The notes: generated by a model not told the origin, from the letters alone. A stretch of 64,000 nt of DNA from RPQJ01 sp963823535 (GCA_963823535.1 CAWGLZ010000006.1:186001-250000), one strand, 5' to 3'; positions 8,214-17,959 are shown, numbered from the stretch's first letter. Translations and numbers: made by a program.

Positions 8214-10086
8214 GTGTCGCAGACATCAAGAAGCAGCGACTCGGCGATCGTCGTGAGCTGGATGACGCCGGCAGGTGAGCACCGTACGCGGTTGACAACC
8301 GCCTTCTGCATTGGTCGCGGCGCGAGCGGCGCACTGCAGATCGACGACCGACAGATAAGCCAGGCGTGCGCAGCGGTGTTCCTGCGCGACGGGCAGTGGT
8401 GGGTGCGGGATCTCGGCAGCGTCGACGGCGTGCTGCTCGACGGTACCCGGATCCAGGATTCTCCGTTGACCGGACGCGCGGTCCTCGATATCGGCACCTC
8501 CGGATTGCAAGTCACGCTCGACGTCGAGGAACCGGCACTGGCTCAGCAAGGCGTCGCGGGTGTCGCAGCATCGACTGCGCCGACCGACGACCGCACGGTG
8601 TTTCGTGGTCGCGCGGCACGACCAAGCCCCCCGCCGGCGAGCAGCAACGACCTGCCGATCCGTGCGCAGATCGGCCGGACGTCCGCGGCCCGTGAATTCA
8701 CGAGTACCATCCGACATCGGCCGCGATGCGAGCTGCACGCTCCGCATCGACGACGAAGGCGTGAGCCGCCTGCATGCGGAGATCTTCGCCTGGGCAGCCA
8801 GTGGTGCGTGCGGGACCTCGGCAGCCGCAATGGGACCTATCTCGACGGCGAGCCCGTCACGGAGGCGCCATTGCCCGGGCGCTGCACCGTGCGTCTCGGC
8901 GCCGACGGTCCACAGATCGTACTCAGCTACGCCGCGCCGACGCTGCTGAAGACCGCCAGCACCGCTGCCCCGCGCTCACTGGAGGAAGTTGCCGCTCACT
9001 ACTTCGACGAGAATTCGAAGGCCCCCGCCGGGGACCGTACGATGATGGTTCGCCGGGCGTTCAGCACCGTCAAGCGCCAGCAGAAGCGCCGCTACGGCTC
9101 GGTGATCGCCGGCGCCGTGGCACTGCTGTTCGTCGCGGTCGGGATCGGCATCTACCAGCACTTCCAGCTGCAGCGCACGCGGGGGCTCGCCGAGCAGCTC
9201 TTCTACAACATGAAGGCCGTGGAACTGCAGCTGGCACGCGTCGAGGTCGCAGGTCCAGGCGAGCGGCGACGCCACGCAGGCGGCCGACGTCTGCAGCAGG
9301 CCGCGAGAAGCTGGCCGACATGGCGACCCAGTACGACGCCCTGCTCACGGAACTCGGCGTGCTGAACGAGAAGATGCCCCCCGAGGACCGGCTGATCTAC
9401 CGCATGGCCCGCGTGTTCGGCGAATGCGAGATCGCGATGCCCGAGGACTTCGTCGCGGAGGTCAAGCGTTACATCGAGATCTGGCGTGCGGACCAGCGCC
9501 TGGTCAAGGGCCTGCAGCGGGCACAGGAGCAGAACCTCAAGCCCGCCATCCTCGGGGCGCTGGCGGAGTACCACATGCCGCCCCAGTTCTTCTACGTGGC
9601 ATTGCAGGAGAGCGATTTCCGCGCCCAGGCGGTTGGCCCCGAGACGCGCTTCGGCATCGCCAAGGGCATCTGGCAACTCATGCCGGAGACAGCCATCCAG
9701 TACGGCCTGCGCACCGGGCCGCTGCTCGACGTACCGCAGTTCGACCCCGCCGACGAACGTTTCGATGCCGACGGCGGCGACCCGCGCCGCGGCCCGCTAC
9801 CTCGGCGACCTGTATCGCGGGGAGGCACAGGCCTCCGGGTTGCTGGTGCTCGCGTCCTACAACTGGGGAACGACGCGGGTGCGCAATCGCATCCGGGCGA
9901 TGAAGGAGAACCCGCGCGACCGCAACTTCTGGGCGCTGCTCGCGCAGACGCGACGTGCCGAAGGAGACGCGCGACTATGTGTTCAAGATCTTCTCCGCTG
10001 CGGTGATCGGCGAGGATCCGAAGCTGTTCGGGTTCGAGTTTGAGAACCCTTTGGCGGATACCGAGGTGGTGGCGGAACGCATCTGA
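8214..10086 (+). pseudogene. Double-FHA, membrane-anchored lytic transglycosylase, frameshifted
   Basis: GTG 8214 follows a strong GGAGGAG. The first FHA domain has the GRGASG and LGSVDG motifs. After a linker, a second FHA domain is split across frames (SDIGRDASCTLRIDDEGVSR in one frame, then WCVRDLGSRNGTYLDG). A transmembrane helix follows (GSVIAGAVALLFVAVGIGIY). After another shift near 9250-9300, the periplasmic part is a soluble lytic transglycosylase-like domain with the catalytic-Glu motif FYVALQESDFRAQAVGP, then GIWQLMPETA and ASYNWG. Further shifts fall near 9775 and 9955; the last frame ends NPLADTEVVAERI at 10086. The design implies phosphopeptide sensing inside and peptidoglycan cutting outside, suited to inserting the T6SS through the wall. 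At least four frame changes make it a probable pseudogene. Confidence 0.75.
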
Positions 10087-10456
10087 ACCTAGTGTCCGGG
10101 TGCTGCCTGGAGGCGGACGCCTGGAGCGGAGTGCTGCGCGGGGCAGCCGCGATCCCCGGATCAACCGTCAGCCGCTTCCGCCATGCCAGGTGATCGATGG
10201 ATCCCCGCTCGATCGCGTGCTGACCTCACCAAGCCCAACGGGTCCCACCCCGCGGCCGTCTTGGCGGCGCAGGCGCTCTTCCTTCCCGATCTGATCCCCG
10301 ACGCCCTCTGCAGCGCCACGGCAGCGACGAGTGAATCGTAGTCGCTCTGGCCCCGAGCGGCAGCTCTGTCCTGAATCCTGCTTTTGAGGACCATTTGGAG
10401 GTGCACCGAAGTGGCGTTCGAAGCCCTCCATGGTAGGGCCGAGGGAGACGAGGACG
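10087..10456. other. Gap between the transglycosylase gene and the IS remnant
   Basis: This 370-base stretch shows no convincing gene on either strand. TGACC occurs at 10221, and the reverse complement of the IS right end (11319-11323) also starts with TGACC followed by a CCAAG block. The left boundary of the insertion could therefore be near 10221, but the match is too short to assign an inverted repeat. The remainder may be eroded IS or flanking sequence. Confidence 0.3.
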
Positions 10457-11240
10457 ATGAAGCGCTCAAGGTACTCGGACGAGCAGATTTCCTATGCCCT
10501 GCGCCAAGCGGAGACGGGCACGACGGTGACAGACCTGTGCCGGCAACTCGGGGTCAGCGACGCAAGCCTCTACCTGAGGAAGAAGAAGTACGCGAACCTG
10601 GAGGAGACCGAGCTGCGTGAGCTCGTTCACGCCCGACCACGCTACGGCTATCGACGGGTGCACGTGCTGCTCAGGCGCGACGGTTGGCCGGTGAACCTGA
10701 AGCGCGTGCGGCGCCTGTATCGCCTGGACGGACTGCAGTTGCGGCATCGGGTCCGGCGTCGCAAGCATGCCAGCCTGCATCGGGGCATTCCGCCGGCGGC
10801 GAGTCGTGCCCACGAGCGCTGGGGCGTGGATTTCTTGCACGACGCGCTGTTTGACGGACGAACGTTTCGGATCCTGACGGTGGTAGATCAATGGACTCGC
10901 TGGAGTCCGATCCTGGAGGCGGCTCAAGGCATGTCGGGGAGGACCGTCGCCGCAGCTCTCGATCGTGCCATTGCGAGCCACGGCGTGCCGCGCACGATCA
11001 CGGCACCGAGTTCACTTCGCGAGCGCTGGATGGATGGGCTTATCGCCGTGGCATCACACTCGACATTCGACCAGGCAAGGCTCCGGAAATTCGACAGGCA
11101 AGGCTCCGAATGCGGGTCCCATCGAGGCGTGGCGGGTCGATTCCAACTTGCATCGCCCCCACAGCTCTCTGGGTCAACCGACGCCCAGGGAGTACTTGAG
11201 ACAGTCAGGAATCGACGAGAAAGAAGCCACGATTTTCTAG
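10457..11240 (+). pseudogene. IS3-family transposase remnant, OrfA joined to OrfB by deletion
   Basis: From ATG 10457 the sequence encodes the N-terminal helix-turn-helix of an IS3-type OrfA (MKRSRYSDEQISYALRQAE, CRQLGVSDASLYL). Where OrfA's leucine zipper should continue, it jumps directly into the middle of OrfB (ARPRYGYRRVHVLLRRDGW), so about half of OrfA and the start of OrfB are missing. The integrase core follows (HERWGVDFLHDALFDG, RILTVVDQWTRWSP), with the first catalytic Asp present. The frame then shifts near 11000 (DHGTEFTSRALDGWAYRRGI), and the segment carrying the final catalytic Glu is deleted. Only the tail remains (IEAWRVDSNLHRPHSSLGQP). The element cannot move by itself. Confidence 0.85.
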
Positions 11241-11323
11241 GTGCAAACGGGCCTGAGACGAGACCAAGGACAATGAACGCCGGAGTACCAGTCTCAGGCG
11301 GTCCTAACTTGGGGAAACGGTCA
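10457..11323. mobile_element. Degraded IS3-family insertion sequence
   Basis: The transposase remnant is followed by about 80 noncoding bases ending AACTTGGGGAAACGGTCA at 11323. That is plausible as the right terminus of an IS407-like element, because outward ends of this group begin TGA and carry a run of C. A matching left terminus could not be fixed, so the left coordinate given is only the transposase start. The element lies 10 bases beyond the stop of the PQQ lipoprotein gene and borders the decaying cluster on its left. Confidence 0.55.
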
Positions 11324-11332
11324 GACCCTGCC

Positions 11333-12663
11333 TCATCGAATCTGAAGCAGGTGAGAGACCGTGACCAGGTAGATCCGACCCTCGTCGTCGACGACTGGCG
11401 CGGCTGTGATCTCCTCGTCGAGCGCGAGCTTCATGCGAATGCGACCTTCGCGGTCCAGGTGGTAGAGGGTCTTCTGGGTCGCAACCAGAAGTGACTCGTC
11501 CAAGAGCGCGGTTGCGCTGCGGATCGAGACGGTGGCGAGCAGCCGCCCCTCCTCGACGACGAAGCTACCTTCTTCGATCGCCGCGCCGTGACGCAGGGCC
11601 TGGCTGCGAACGTCGAAGTCCCAGATCAGCTGGCCCTCTTCGAGCGCCAGAACTCGTCCCTCGGATATCGCATAGACGCGCCCGCTGGGGCAGCGCAACG
11701 GAGGCAGACCCTTGACCCAGCGTTCCATCCCCGACGGATCCGACCAGCGCCACGCCTCGTCCCCGGACGGCGTGAGCGCGACCAGCGTGGCCCGATCGTG
11801 CTGATAGCCAATCAAACAGAGCTTCCCGGTCTCGTCGCTACTCCAGTCCGTCATCGCGTCGATCGGCAGCGGCACGCGCTCGAGCACCTGCTCCTTGGCC
11901 AGGTCGAACGATGCAATGCCGCCGACCAGCAGATAGACCCGCTCGATCTTCGGGACGAACAGCGGCGGATGCTCGACCACGCCCTCCAGCTCGACGACCC
12001 AGTCGCTCGTCATGGCGCCGTAGGGCGTACGCGAGACCGCAAAGGTCGGCTGCGGCGCCTCGCCACCCTCGGAGTCGAAGGTTGGGTCGGGGTGAATCGT
12101 GACCGAGACGAAGTCTTCGTCTCTGCCGTGCATCAGGATCATGAAGAATTCGTCGGATCCAATGTCGGGGGAAACGCATCCTCGAGTACGATCTCGCCGG
12201 ACCAGCCCACGCCTTCGAGCAGGTGGCCGGCGGTCTCGTAGTAGAGCACTTCACCAACGATCGAGAGCGGGGAGCCGGCTCGCTTGGAGCGGCGCCACAG
12301 TAGCTCGCCATTGCTTGAGAACAGTGCGAGCCGGGCGCCGTCGCTCACCAGCAGACGGCCTCCCCAGACCAGCACGTCGCTGCGGCCCACGAGCGCCTCG
12401 AAACCGAGCTCGTGGGACCATGCCACCGACCCCTCCGCTTGGCTCGCGAACGGCGTGAAGCCGGCGCGCGTCGGGCTGCCGTAGCGGGTCGGGTAGGTCG
12501 TTTGATTCGACATAGAGTTTCTCTCTTGGGTCACCGGAGCCGAGCTCGGCTCCAGCGCTTCACGGTGGTCGCTCGGGCGCCCCGGCTTTGAATGACACCC
12601 GAGGCTCAAGAGCGCCACGTAGACCGTGATGACCACGCCTCGCATGGCGGTCGCGGTCAGCAT
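11333..12663 (-). pseudogene. PQQ-propeller lipoprotein, split by a frame change
   Basis: The N-terminal part starts at ATG 12663 or, better, 12645 (MRGVVITVYVALLSLGCHSK), which gives a lipoprotein signal with lipobox LSLGC. Both parts contain PQQ-like beta-propeller blades (LALFSSNGELLWRR, LVALTPSGDEAWRW, LALEEGQLIWDF, LYHLDREGRIRMKL, PVVDDEGRIYLV). The first part stops at 12139 and the second opens with an overlapping ATGA. Because blades continue smoothly across the junction (DAFPPTLDPTN into FFMILMHGRDEDF in the next frame), a one-base frameshift in a single gene of about 430 aa is more likely than two coupled genes. It lies directly after the metallopeptidase gene, so it is a candidate periplasmic immunity or partner protein; that role is inferred from position only. 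Confidence 0.6.
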
Positions 12664-12673
12664 AGTCTCAGCG

Positions 12674-15600
12674 TCACGGGATGTCCTCGGTCGTGAACGT
12701 GTCCCCGGCCTTGGCGCTTAGCCACTCCTCGAACTTCACCAGGTCGTCCTTGGTCAGGTTGGCCGCCCTCGTGGCGGCGACCCAGGTCGTCGTGTCCTCT
12801 TTCAGGCGTCCGTAGATGTAACGGGTGACGGTCTTGGGGTTAGCCTTGCGGGCTAACTCGAGCTTCGCGCCCTTAGGGTAGTTGTGGGTAGCGGGACCGC
12901 CGAGCTTGACCTCGAACGTGAAGTGCGGACTCCGTCCATTGGAGTCCCACCATTGTGGAAAAGCGCGCACATAGCAGAGCGAGCTGTCCGAGCTCTTCTT
13001 CATGCGAAAACTGCCTTCTTGGTCCTTCTCAAGCACGTTGACGATGCCGGCATTGGCGCTGCGGGTCCACTGCTTCTTGTCGGTCGCGGTCCACTTCTTG
13101 GGCGAGTGGCTGATCTTGACGATCCGACCGGCATTGATGTGCGCGTCGGCGGGCGTGTTGTCTTTGAGCGCCACGACACTTTCGGAGCCGTCCGGGGAGT
13201 TCGAGACGTCGCCAGCCGAGTAGGCTCTACCGAGGGCGAAGTCGCTATGCTTTGTGCCGAACTCTACCCACGGATCGGTGTTGGCATCCGCTGATGTGTG
13301 ATCCGCCGTGGCGAGCCACGTTGCCCCCCCATCGTCAACGTAGTCTCCTTTGGAGTAGGCGGCACCCGGCGCCCACGCGCCCTGGTCAGCCCCCAGCGGA
13401 GTCCAGTTGGCAGTGTCGAGCGTCCCTGAATTATGGTCCTGCACGCACACGTAGCGCTCATCGCCGCTCGTCAGCCACTCACCGGCGCCATAGTTCGTAT
13501 TGTCTTTCCACTCATAGCTCCTTTTGTCGGGATCGAGCTCGAACCAATCGGATGACGAGTGCGGGTTTCCAGACGGGCTGTCCTTCGTGCAGACGTAGAA
13601 CTTCGCCTTGTACTCAACGCAGTGCGACCTTGAGTACGCGTTGGAGTCGTCGAAGGCATCTACATCCGGGGTGAGTCCGGTCTTAAAATCCACCTTGATC
13701 CGCGTGTCGGCGATCAGCATTCCTTTGTACGGGCCGCCCTTGGTGATATGTGCGAACTCATCGTTGCCTAGCTCGTAATAGTGCAGGTCCGCCTTGCCGT
13801 GCTCGCCGGCTGCAGCGTCTCCCAGCGCAACGTTCGCCTGTGTGTACACCGGGATCCAGTACGCCGCCGCGTCGAGCGTGTAGCGCAGCTTTGTCCCCTC
13901 GGATGGCTCGTAGGTAGCTTCGAACGTCTTGTCCTTGAGGAACTTCTCAAGTCCTTTGCCCGTCTCCGCCTCGTCGTTGATCCACTTGGTTCGATTCCAG
14001 AACTGCCGCAGTCTCACCGAGCGATTCGTGCTCATGATCGACAGCTTGTCGCGGTAAAAAGCGACGCCGGGGTAGCGCTGCATTCTCTTGTAGGTTGGAA
14101 CGGACCCAAGGGCAATCGACGTTTGGGTGATGTAGTCGTCCCACAGCCCTACTGCCGCATGCCCCAATTCGTGCGCGAATGCGTTTCGGCCCGCACCGGC
14201 GATTCCGTCGTAGTCTGGATCGTTCGTATCATTTTCCCAAAGGCCTTCGTCTTCGAAAGCCTCTGAGCGCATCCGCATAGTTGTATCCGTCGCGGCACTC
14301 GATGGCGAGATCTTCAGCCCCTCCGCATCAACAGTCTTGTGTATTAAGCCGATCGTGCACATCGGCTTGCCGCCGCGAACGACGAAAGTCCCGGGGCTAT
14401 GCGGGTCTTCGAGGTCCTTCGATTCCAGCAGGGCGAACGTCTTGATCAGGTGGTCCTTTTCGTCGTCTTTCTGCTCGAGTTGGTAGTCCTTGCCATTCCA
14501 GCGATCCATGGCGTTCTTGAATCCCCTTTCGATGGCATACCGCTTCTCGGCGATAGTGCCAGGGCACTGAGGCCCGTAGATTCCGCGGGACTCGTCCTTC
14601 TCTTCTGCGAAGTACCAGTTCTTCGAGGCGTTGCTGAGCGCGGTGAAGTCGGCCTCGCCGCCGCAGATGAGATGTGCCGTGTAGTAGGTCACGACGGCGC
14701 TGTACACCGTTGTTCCGTCGGTGTGTCCGTAGTGAAGATAGTGCATGGAGAACACGCGAGGCTTGTGTACATACCCACTGCTCACGTCACTTTCGGCAGA
14801 GAAGATCCTTTTAAAGCTGACGTCGGCATCCTCGCACTTTGCCGCGCGCGCTCCCAGAATTTGATGCTTGGCGAAGTCGGCGGTCTCGGTGCGCTTGTCG
14901 AAAACGTCATGGAAGCTCCCACAGAACACGACGGCTCGCGTGTAGGGGGAGTACTTCGAGATCAAGTTCCGGCGAGTCTCGGTGCCGGCCTCCTTCTGGA
15001 GTTCCGACTTGCTATGGAAGGCTGCCTTGTCGCGAGGCTCGTAGACTTTGACTTTGTACTTGTCCTTGTGATCCAGGTAGAGCAGCGCGACGCGCGTGTG
15101 CTTGTCGAAGTCGACTTCGTTATCGTCCTTGTCCTTGTCCTTGGCGATCTGAGCGCCTGCGTTCGTGACGATCACGATGTCGTCCAGGGAGAAGGTCAGC
15201 GGCGTCGCCTTGGCCAGGGAGAGCTCGATGTCGGCTTCTTCCAACTCGTCGAAGAACTTGTTCTGCGCCTCATCGGTGAACCGCGTGTAGTAGCACTTCG
15301 ACTTCCAGGCAGCCGGGAGATCGTAGATCTTGTTCCTAGCCTTCCCCGGCTTGCGGCGCAGGTCATCGCTGGCGAGCTTCTCAATGGTGCGCTCGGTATC
15401 CGACTTCGACACCACGAAACCGTCCTTCCAGCCGAACTCGAGCACCATCTTGTTGTCTAGCTTGGGCAGGTCGCCGCCGGCGTCGTCCTTGGTCACGATC
15501 CAGGCGATGACCTGGCAGCCCTTGGCATTGTCAGCCTTGTCCAGCATCCAGTTACTGACGACGTCGTGGCTACCGGCGATGGGCGTGACAGGGGCACCCG

Positions 15601-17266
15601 TAGTCTCGTCACATTTGCGCGCCGCCTTGACCACCACGGCCGGGATGTGCACCTGCTTGTTCGAGTGATCGGACTCGCCATATCTGCGGTCGTGGAACTG
15701 GAAGCGGACGTACTGCATCTTGGGCAGCAGCGTCAATTCGCCCGGCACCGTCAGCGTGCCCACGCCTTCGGCCGGAATTGCCACCCGGCCGTCCTTCGGT
15801 ACGGTGACATTGGTAGCCGCCCATGCCGCATGGACCAGCGACCACTTGCTCGGCAGCGCGAAGAATTGCTTGTTCGCGACCGTCAAGTCCTGCATCTGCT
15901 GTTCTGTCTGGTCCTCCAGAACCTCGGCTACAGTGACACCTTCGCTGTGCGACAGCAGTCGAAGCCTGGCCGAATCGAACTTGAGCGTGAAATGTGTCTG
16001 ACCCTTAGCGGCCTCGAACTGCAAGTGGCCCTGGTCGTCCAGAACCTTGATCTCCTTTTCGGTATTGGACGGCGTGAAGACCGCCTTGACGCCGAAGTCT
16101 TTTGGAAAGACACGCACGACACCGTCGGGGTCTTTGTACTGAAGTTTCAGGAAGATCAGCGGCGTAAAGACGAGCCTTGCCTCGTTCTTCTCCTTGCCGA
16201 GATCGAGCGTCACCTCGCGGGTGGCAGTCTCGCGGGACGAGCGCGTCTGTTCTCTGAAGGCTTCGTCGACATGGAATCGGTCCCTTGTCTCGCCCTTGAG
16301 CGTGACCTTGAGCGTCGCCTTGGTCTGACGCAACCTCTCGAAAACCACCTTGCCGTCTTCGCCAGTCGTGAGCTTGATCTCCGCAGGGCCGCCATCGGGA
16401 ATGCACTCGACCTCGGCCCCCTTGACTCCCAGACCATCGCGATCCGATCGCGCGACTGTGACCTCCAGCGAGGTCAGCGGGTCGAGATAGAAAACATATG
16501 TCTCTTTGCCACCGGCGGTCACTGTCTTCTTCTGTCTGCCGTGCTTACCGGCGGGCAAGGCATAGCGGCTCTCGAAGTCGGCCAGGCTGACCGAGGCGAC
16601 ATAGTCCCGAGGCACCAGCCCGGGGTAATCGGCTAAGCCGTTAGGGCCCGACTTGTCCGGACCATCGGCTCCCCAGAGGGCCACGCCTATGCCGTCGATG
16701 CCCTTCTTGCTGACGCTGTCGCGCACGAAGATTGTCGCCGCGCCCTTTTTGACGATGTCGGTTGGCGGGGGAGTGAATGGGCAGTCTGCCGATGCTCTGG
16801 GTCGCGCCGCCGGATAGTGCTGCGTGCTTGCCCTGACGGTGCTCGCGACCAATCTCGTCGCGGTCCGCGCTGGTGGCGTGGGAGCCTGAAAATCAGGAGG
16901 AACCATCTCCGGCTCCGGCAGCGGAGGCAAGGGTTTCCTTGGCGGTCCCGATGGTCGCGGGGGAGCCTGGAAATCAGGAGGAACCATCTCCGACTCCGGC
17001 AGCGGAGGCAAGGGTTTCCTTGGCGGTCCCGATGGTCGCGAGGGAGCCTGGAAATCAGGAGGAACCGCGTCGCCATCCAACTGCGGTCTACGTGGGGGGA
17101 TTGGCGGTGGCGCTGGCCGTTGATCGTCACGAATCGGAGGCAGCGGCGGCAATGGCGGCGGATCCCCCTCGTTCGGAGAATTGCCCGCTACCCGGGGGTT
17201 TCGATGTTGACCCAACCGCGGGCGGCCACCTCGAGGATCTTCGTCGTCAGGGGTGTCACCGGCCAT
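12674..17266 (-). CDS. Large HExxH metallopeptidase, candidate T6SS effector
   Basis: This 1530-aa protein has a proline-rich N-terminus with three 27-residue repeats (PPDFQAP, then GPPRKPLPPLPE), then Ig-like/carboxypeptidase-regulatory-type domains (about 175-345). A long unassigned middle region is followed by a zinc-peptidase motif FAHELGHAAVGLWDD. His1032, Glu1033 and His1036 form HExxH, with a downstream IMSTN resembling a Met-turn. Residues about 1205-1355 hold four short modules of the CBM5/12 carbohydrate-binding type (AWAPGAAYSKGDYVDDGG, then YGAGEWLTSGDERYVCVQD). There is no signal peptide, which fits T6SS delivery. The start overlaps the preceding small gene by 11 bases. Base composition looks less GC-biased than the core genes, which hints at transfer. 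The substrate is unknown; family assignment beyond zincin is not justified. Confidence 0.75.
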   Translation of the reverse strand: MAGDTPDDEDPRGGRPRLGQHRNPRVAGNSPNEGDPPPLPPLPPIRDDQRPAPPPIPPRRPQLDGDAVPPDFQAPSRPSGPPRKPLPPLPESEMVPPDFQAPPRPSGPPRKPLPPLPEPEMVPPDFQAPTPPARTATRLVASTVRASTQHYPAARPRASADCPFTPPPTDIVKKGAATIFVRDSVSKKGIDGIGVALWGADGPDKSGPNGLADYPGLVPRDYVASVSLADFESRYALPAGKHGRQKKTVTAGGKETYVFYLDPLTSLEVTVARSDRDGLGVKGAEVECIPDGGPAEIKLTTGEDGKVVFERLRQTKATLKVTLKGETRDRFHVDEAFREQTRSSRETATREVTLDLGKEKNEARLVFTPLIFLKLQYKDPDGVVRVFPKDFGVKAVFTPSNTEKEIKVLDDQGHLQFEAAKGQTHFTLKFDSARLRLLSHSEGVTVAEVLEDQTEQQMQDLTVANKQFFALPSKWSLVHAAWAATNVTVPKDGRVAIPAEGVGTLTVPGELTLLPKMQYVRFQFHDRRYGESDHSNKQVHIPAVVVKAARKCDETTGAPVTPIAGSHDVVSNWMLDKADNAKGCQVIAWIVTKDDAGGDLPKLDNKMVLEFGWKDGFVVSKSDTERTIEKLASDDLRRKPGKARNKIYDLPAAWKSKCYYTRFTDEAQNKFFDELEEADIELSLAKATPLTFSLDDIVIVTNAGAQIAKDKDKDDNEVDFDKHTRVALLYLDHKDKYKVKVYEPRDKAAFHSKSELQKEAGTETRRNLISKYSPYTRAVVFCGSFHDVFDKRTETADFAKHQILGARAAKCEDADVSFKRIFSAESDVSSGYVHKPRVFSMHYLHYGHTDGTTVYSAVVTYYTAHLICGGEADFTALSNASKNWYFAEEKDESRGIYGPQCPGTIAEKRYAIERGFKNAMDRWNGKDYQLEQKDDEKDHLIKTFALLESKDLEDPHSPGTFVVRGGKPMCTIGLIHKTVDAEGLKISPSSAATDTTMRMRSEAFEDEGLWENDTNDPDYDGIAGAGRNAFAHELGHAAVGLWDDYITQTSIALGSVPTYKRMQRYPGVAFYRDKLSIMSTNRSVRLRQFWNRTKWINDEAETGKGLEKFLKDKTFEATYEPSEGTKLRYTLDAAAYWIPVYTQANVALGDAAAGEHGKADLHYYELGNDEFAHITKGGPYKGMLIADTRIKVDFKTGLTPDVDAFDDSNAYSRSHCVEYKAKFYVCTKDSPSGNPHSSSDWFELDPDKRSYEWKDNTNYGAGEWLTSGDERYVCVQDHNSGTLDTANWTPLGADQGAWAPGAAYSKGDYVDDGGATWLATADHTSADANTDPWVEFGTKHSDFALGRAYSAGDVSNSPDGSESVVALKDNTPADAHINAGRIVKISHSPKKWTATDKKQWTRSANAGIVNVLEKDQEGSFRMKKSSDSSLCYVRAFPQWWDSNGRSPHFTFEVKLGGPATHNYPKGAKLELARKANPKTVTRYIYGRLKEDTTTWVAATRAANLTKDDLVKFEEWLSAKAGDTFTTEDIP
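16881..17069. repeat. 81-bp tandem repeat encoding proline-rich units
   Basis: Units begin with GGAGCCTG at 16881, 16962 and 17043, exactly 81 bases apart. The first two are nearly identical over their full length and the third degenerates after about 30 bases. They encode 27-residue PPDFQAP...GPPRKPLPPLPE units in the metallopeptidase N-terminus. In-frame multiples of three allow copy-number change without breaking the gene. The encoded poly-proline segment is a plausible flexible or SH3-like-binding linker. Confidence 0.85.
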
Positions 17267-17711
17267 CGTCTGTCTCGACTGGTCGAACCTGGACGGAGCT
17301 CATTTCCCAGGCGACGAAGTCATAGCGCGAACGAGCCTCATCCCAGTCCTGATCTGTCGCCTGATCGAGCATTCTGTCGACACGGTCATCGGGATCGACG
17401 CTGGAGTCGTTCATATATTTCTTGAATACGGGATGCTCGTCGAAATTGGGAGCGATCTCGAACATCAGTATCACAAACGATGCGAGCGATGACTCCAATT
17501 TCAGGCCATGGTCTTTTGCACGCGCCACTGCATTTCGCACCAGTTTCTGAAGAGAAGACGTATCAAGGTGCCCTACTGTCTGGCTTGAACCAGGAATGCA
17601 TACCATGCACTCACCGTGCAACTCGCGAAGAGTGGCCGTGAGTCTTTGCACAAGAAGAGATTCGGCAATCTCATCAAAAGCGTGCAGGTGGCGATCGCGA
17701 ATCAGCAACAA
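17256..17711 (-). CDS. Small T6SS-associated protein upstream of the metallopeptidase
   Basis: I place the start at TTG 17711, ten bases after GGAGG, giving a 151-aa protein that begins LLIRDRHLHAF. A longer ATG start at 17807 would add residues unlike the family. The protein resembles a family common beside T6SS cargo genes, with a MLLIRxxxLxAF opening, a region like LQKLVRNAVARAKDHGLKLE and a LMFEIAPNFDEHPVF segment. Those proteins are often found next to large effectors and may act as chaperones; the function is not established. Its stop overlaps the metallopeptidase start by 11 bases, so the two are surely co-translated. Confidence 0.65.
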   Translation of the reverse strand: MLLIRDRHLHAFDEIAESLLVQRLTATLRELHGECMVCIPGSSQTVGHLDTSSLQKLVRNAVARAKDHGLKLESSLASFVILMFEIAPNFDEHPVFKKYMNDSSVDPDDRVDRMLDQATDQDWDEARSRYDFVAWEMSSVQVRPVETDDGR

Positions 17712-17959
17712 CGGAAGTACGCCTCCCCCGACAGCACCCCGAGAATTCCCGACGTTCTGTCTATACGTTCCGGGTAAAGTTACTGTCAAGAGGCATGCAA
17801 GTTGCACCGTTCAGTCGGCCCTGCTAGACAGCGATTTCAAAGCAACGAGCGCCCGCGCGCCTTGCGGAGGGCGCGAAAGCAGGGCGCGATCGCCGCCTGC
17901 GACCACCGCTCAGGAATTCCATTTTTTCGCCGTGGCGGATACCTATCTTTCGGTCAATC

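Noticed and set aside
10221..10240. Left inverted repeat of the IS element
   Set aside because: Only TGACC and a CCAAG block match the right end; too short to claim a terminus.
12139..12142. ATGA overlap as genuine translational coupling of two lipoprotein genes
   Set aside because: The blade pattern continues across the junction in one protein, so a frameshift is the simpler explanation.
14132..14173. Classifying the HELGH motif as a strict metzincin
   Set aside because: The Gly comes one residue later than in HExxHxxGxxH and the third ligand is unclear, so only zincin is claimed.
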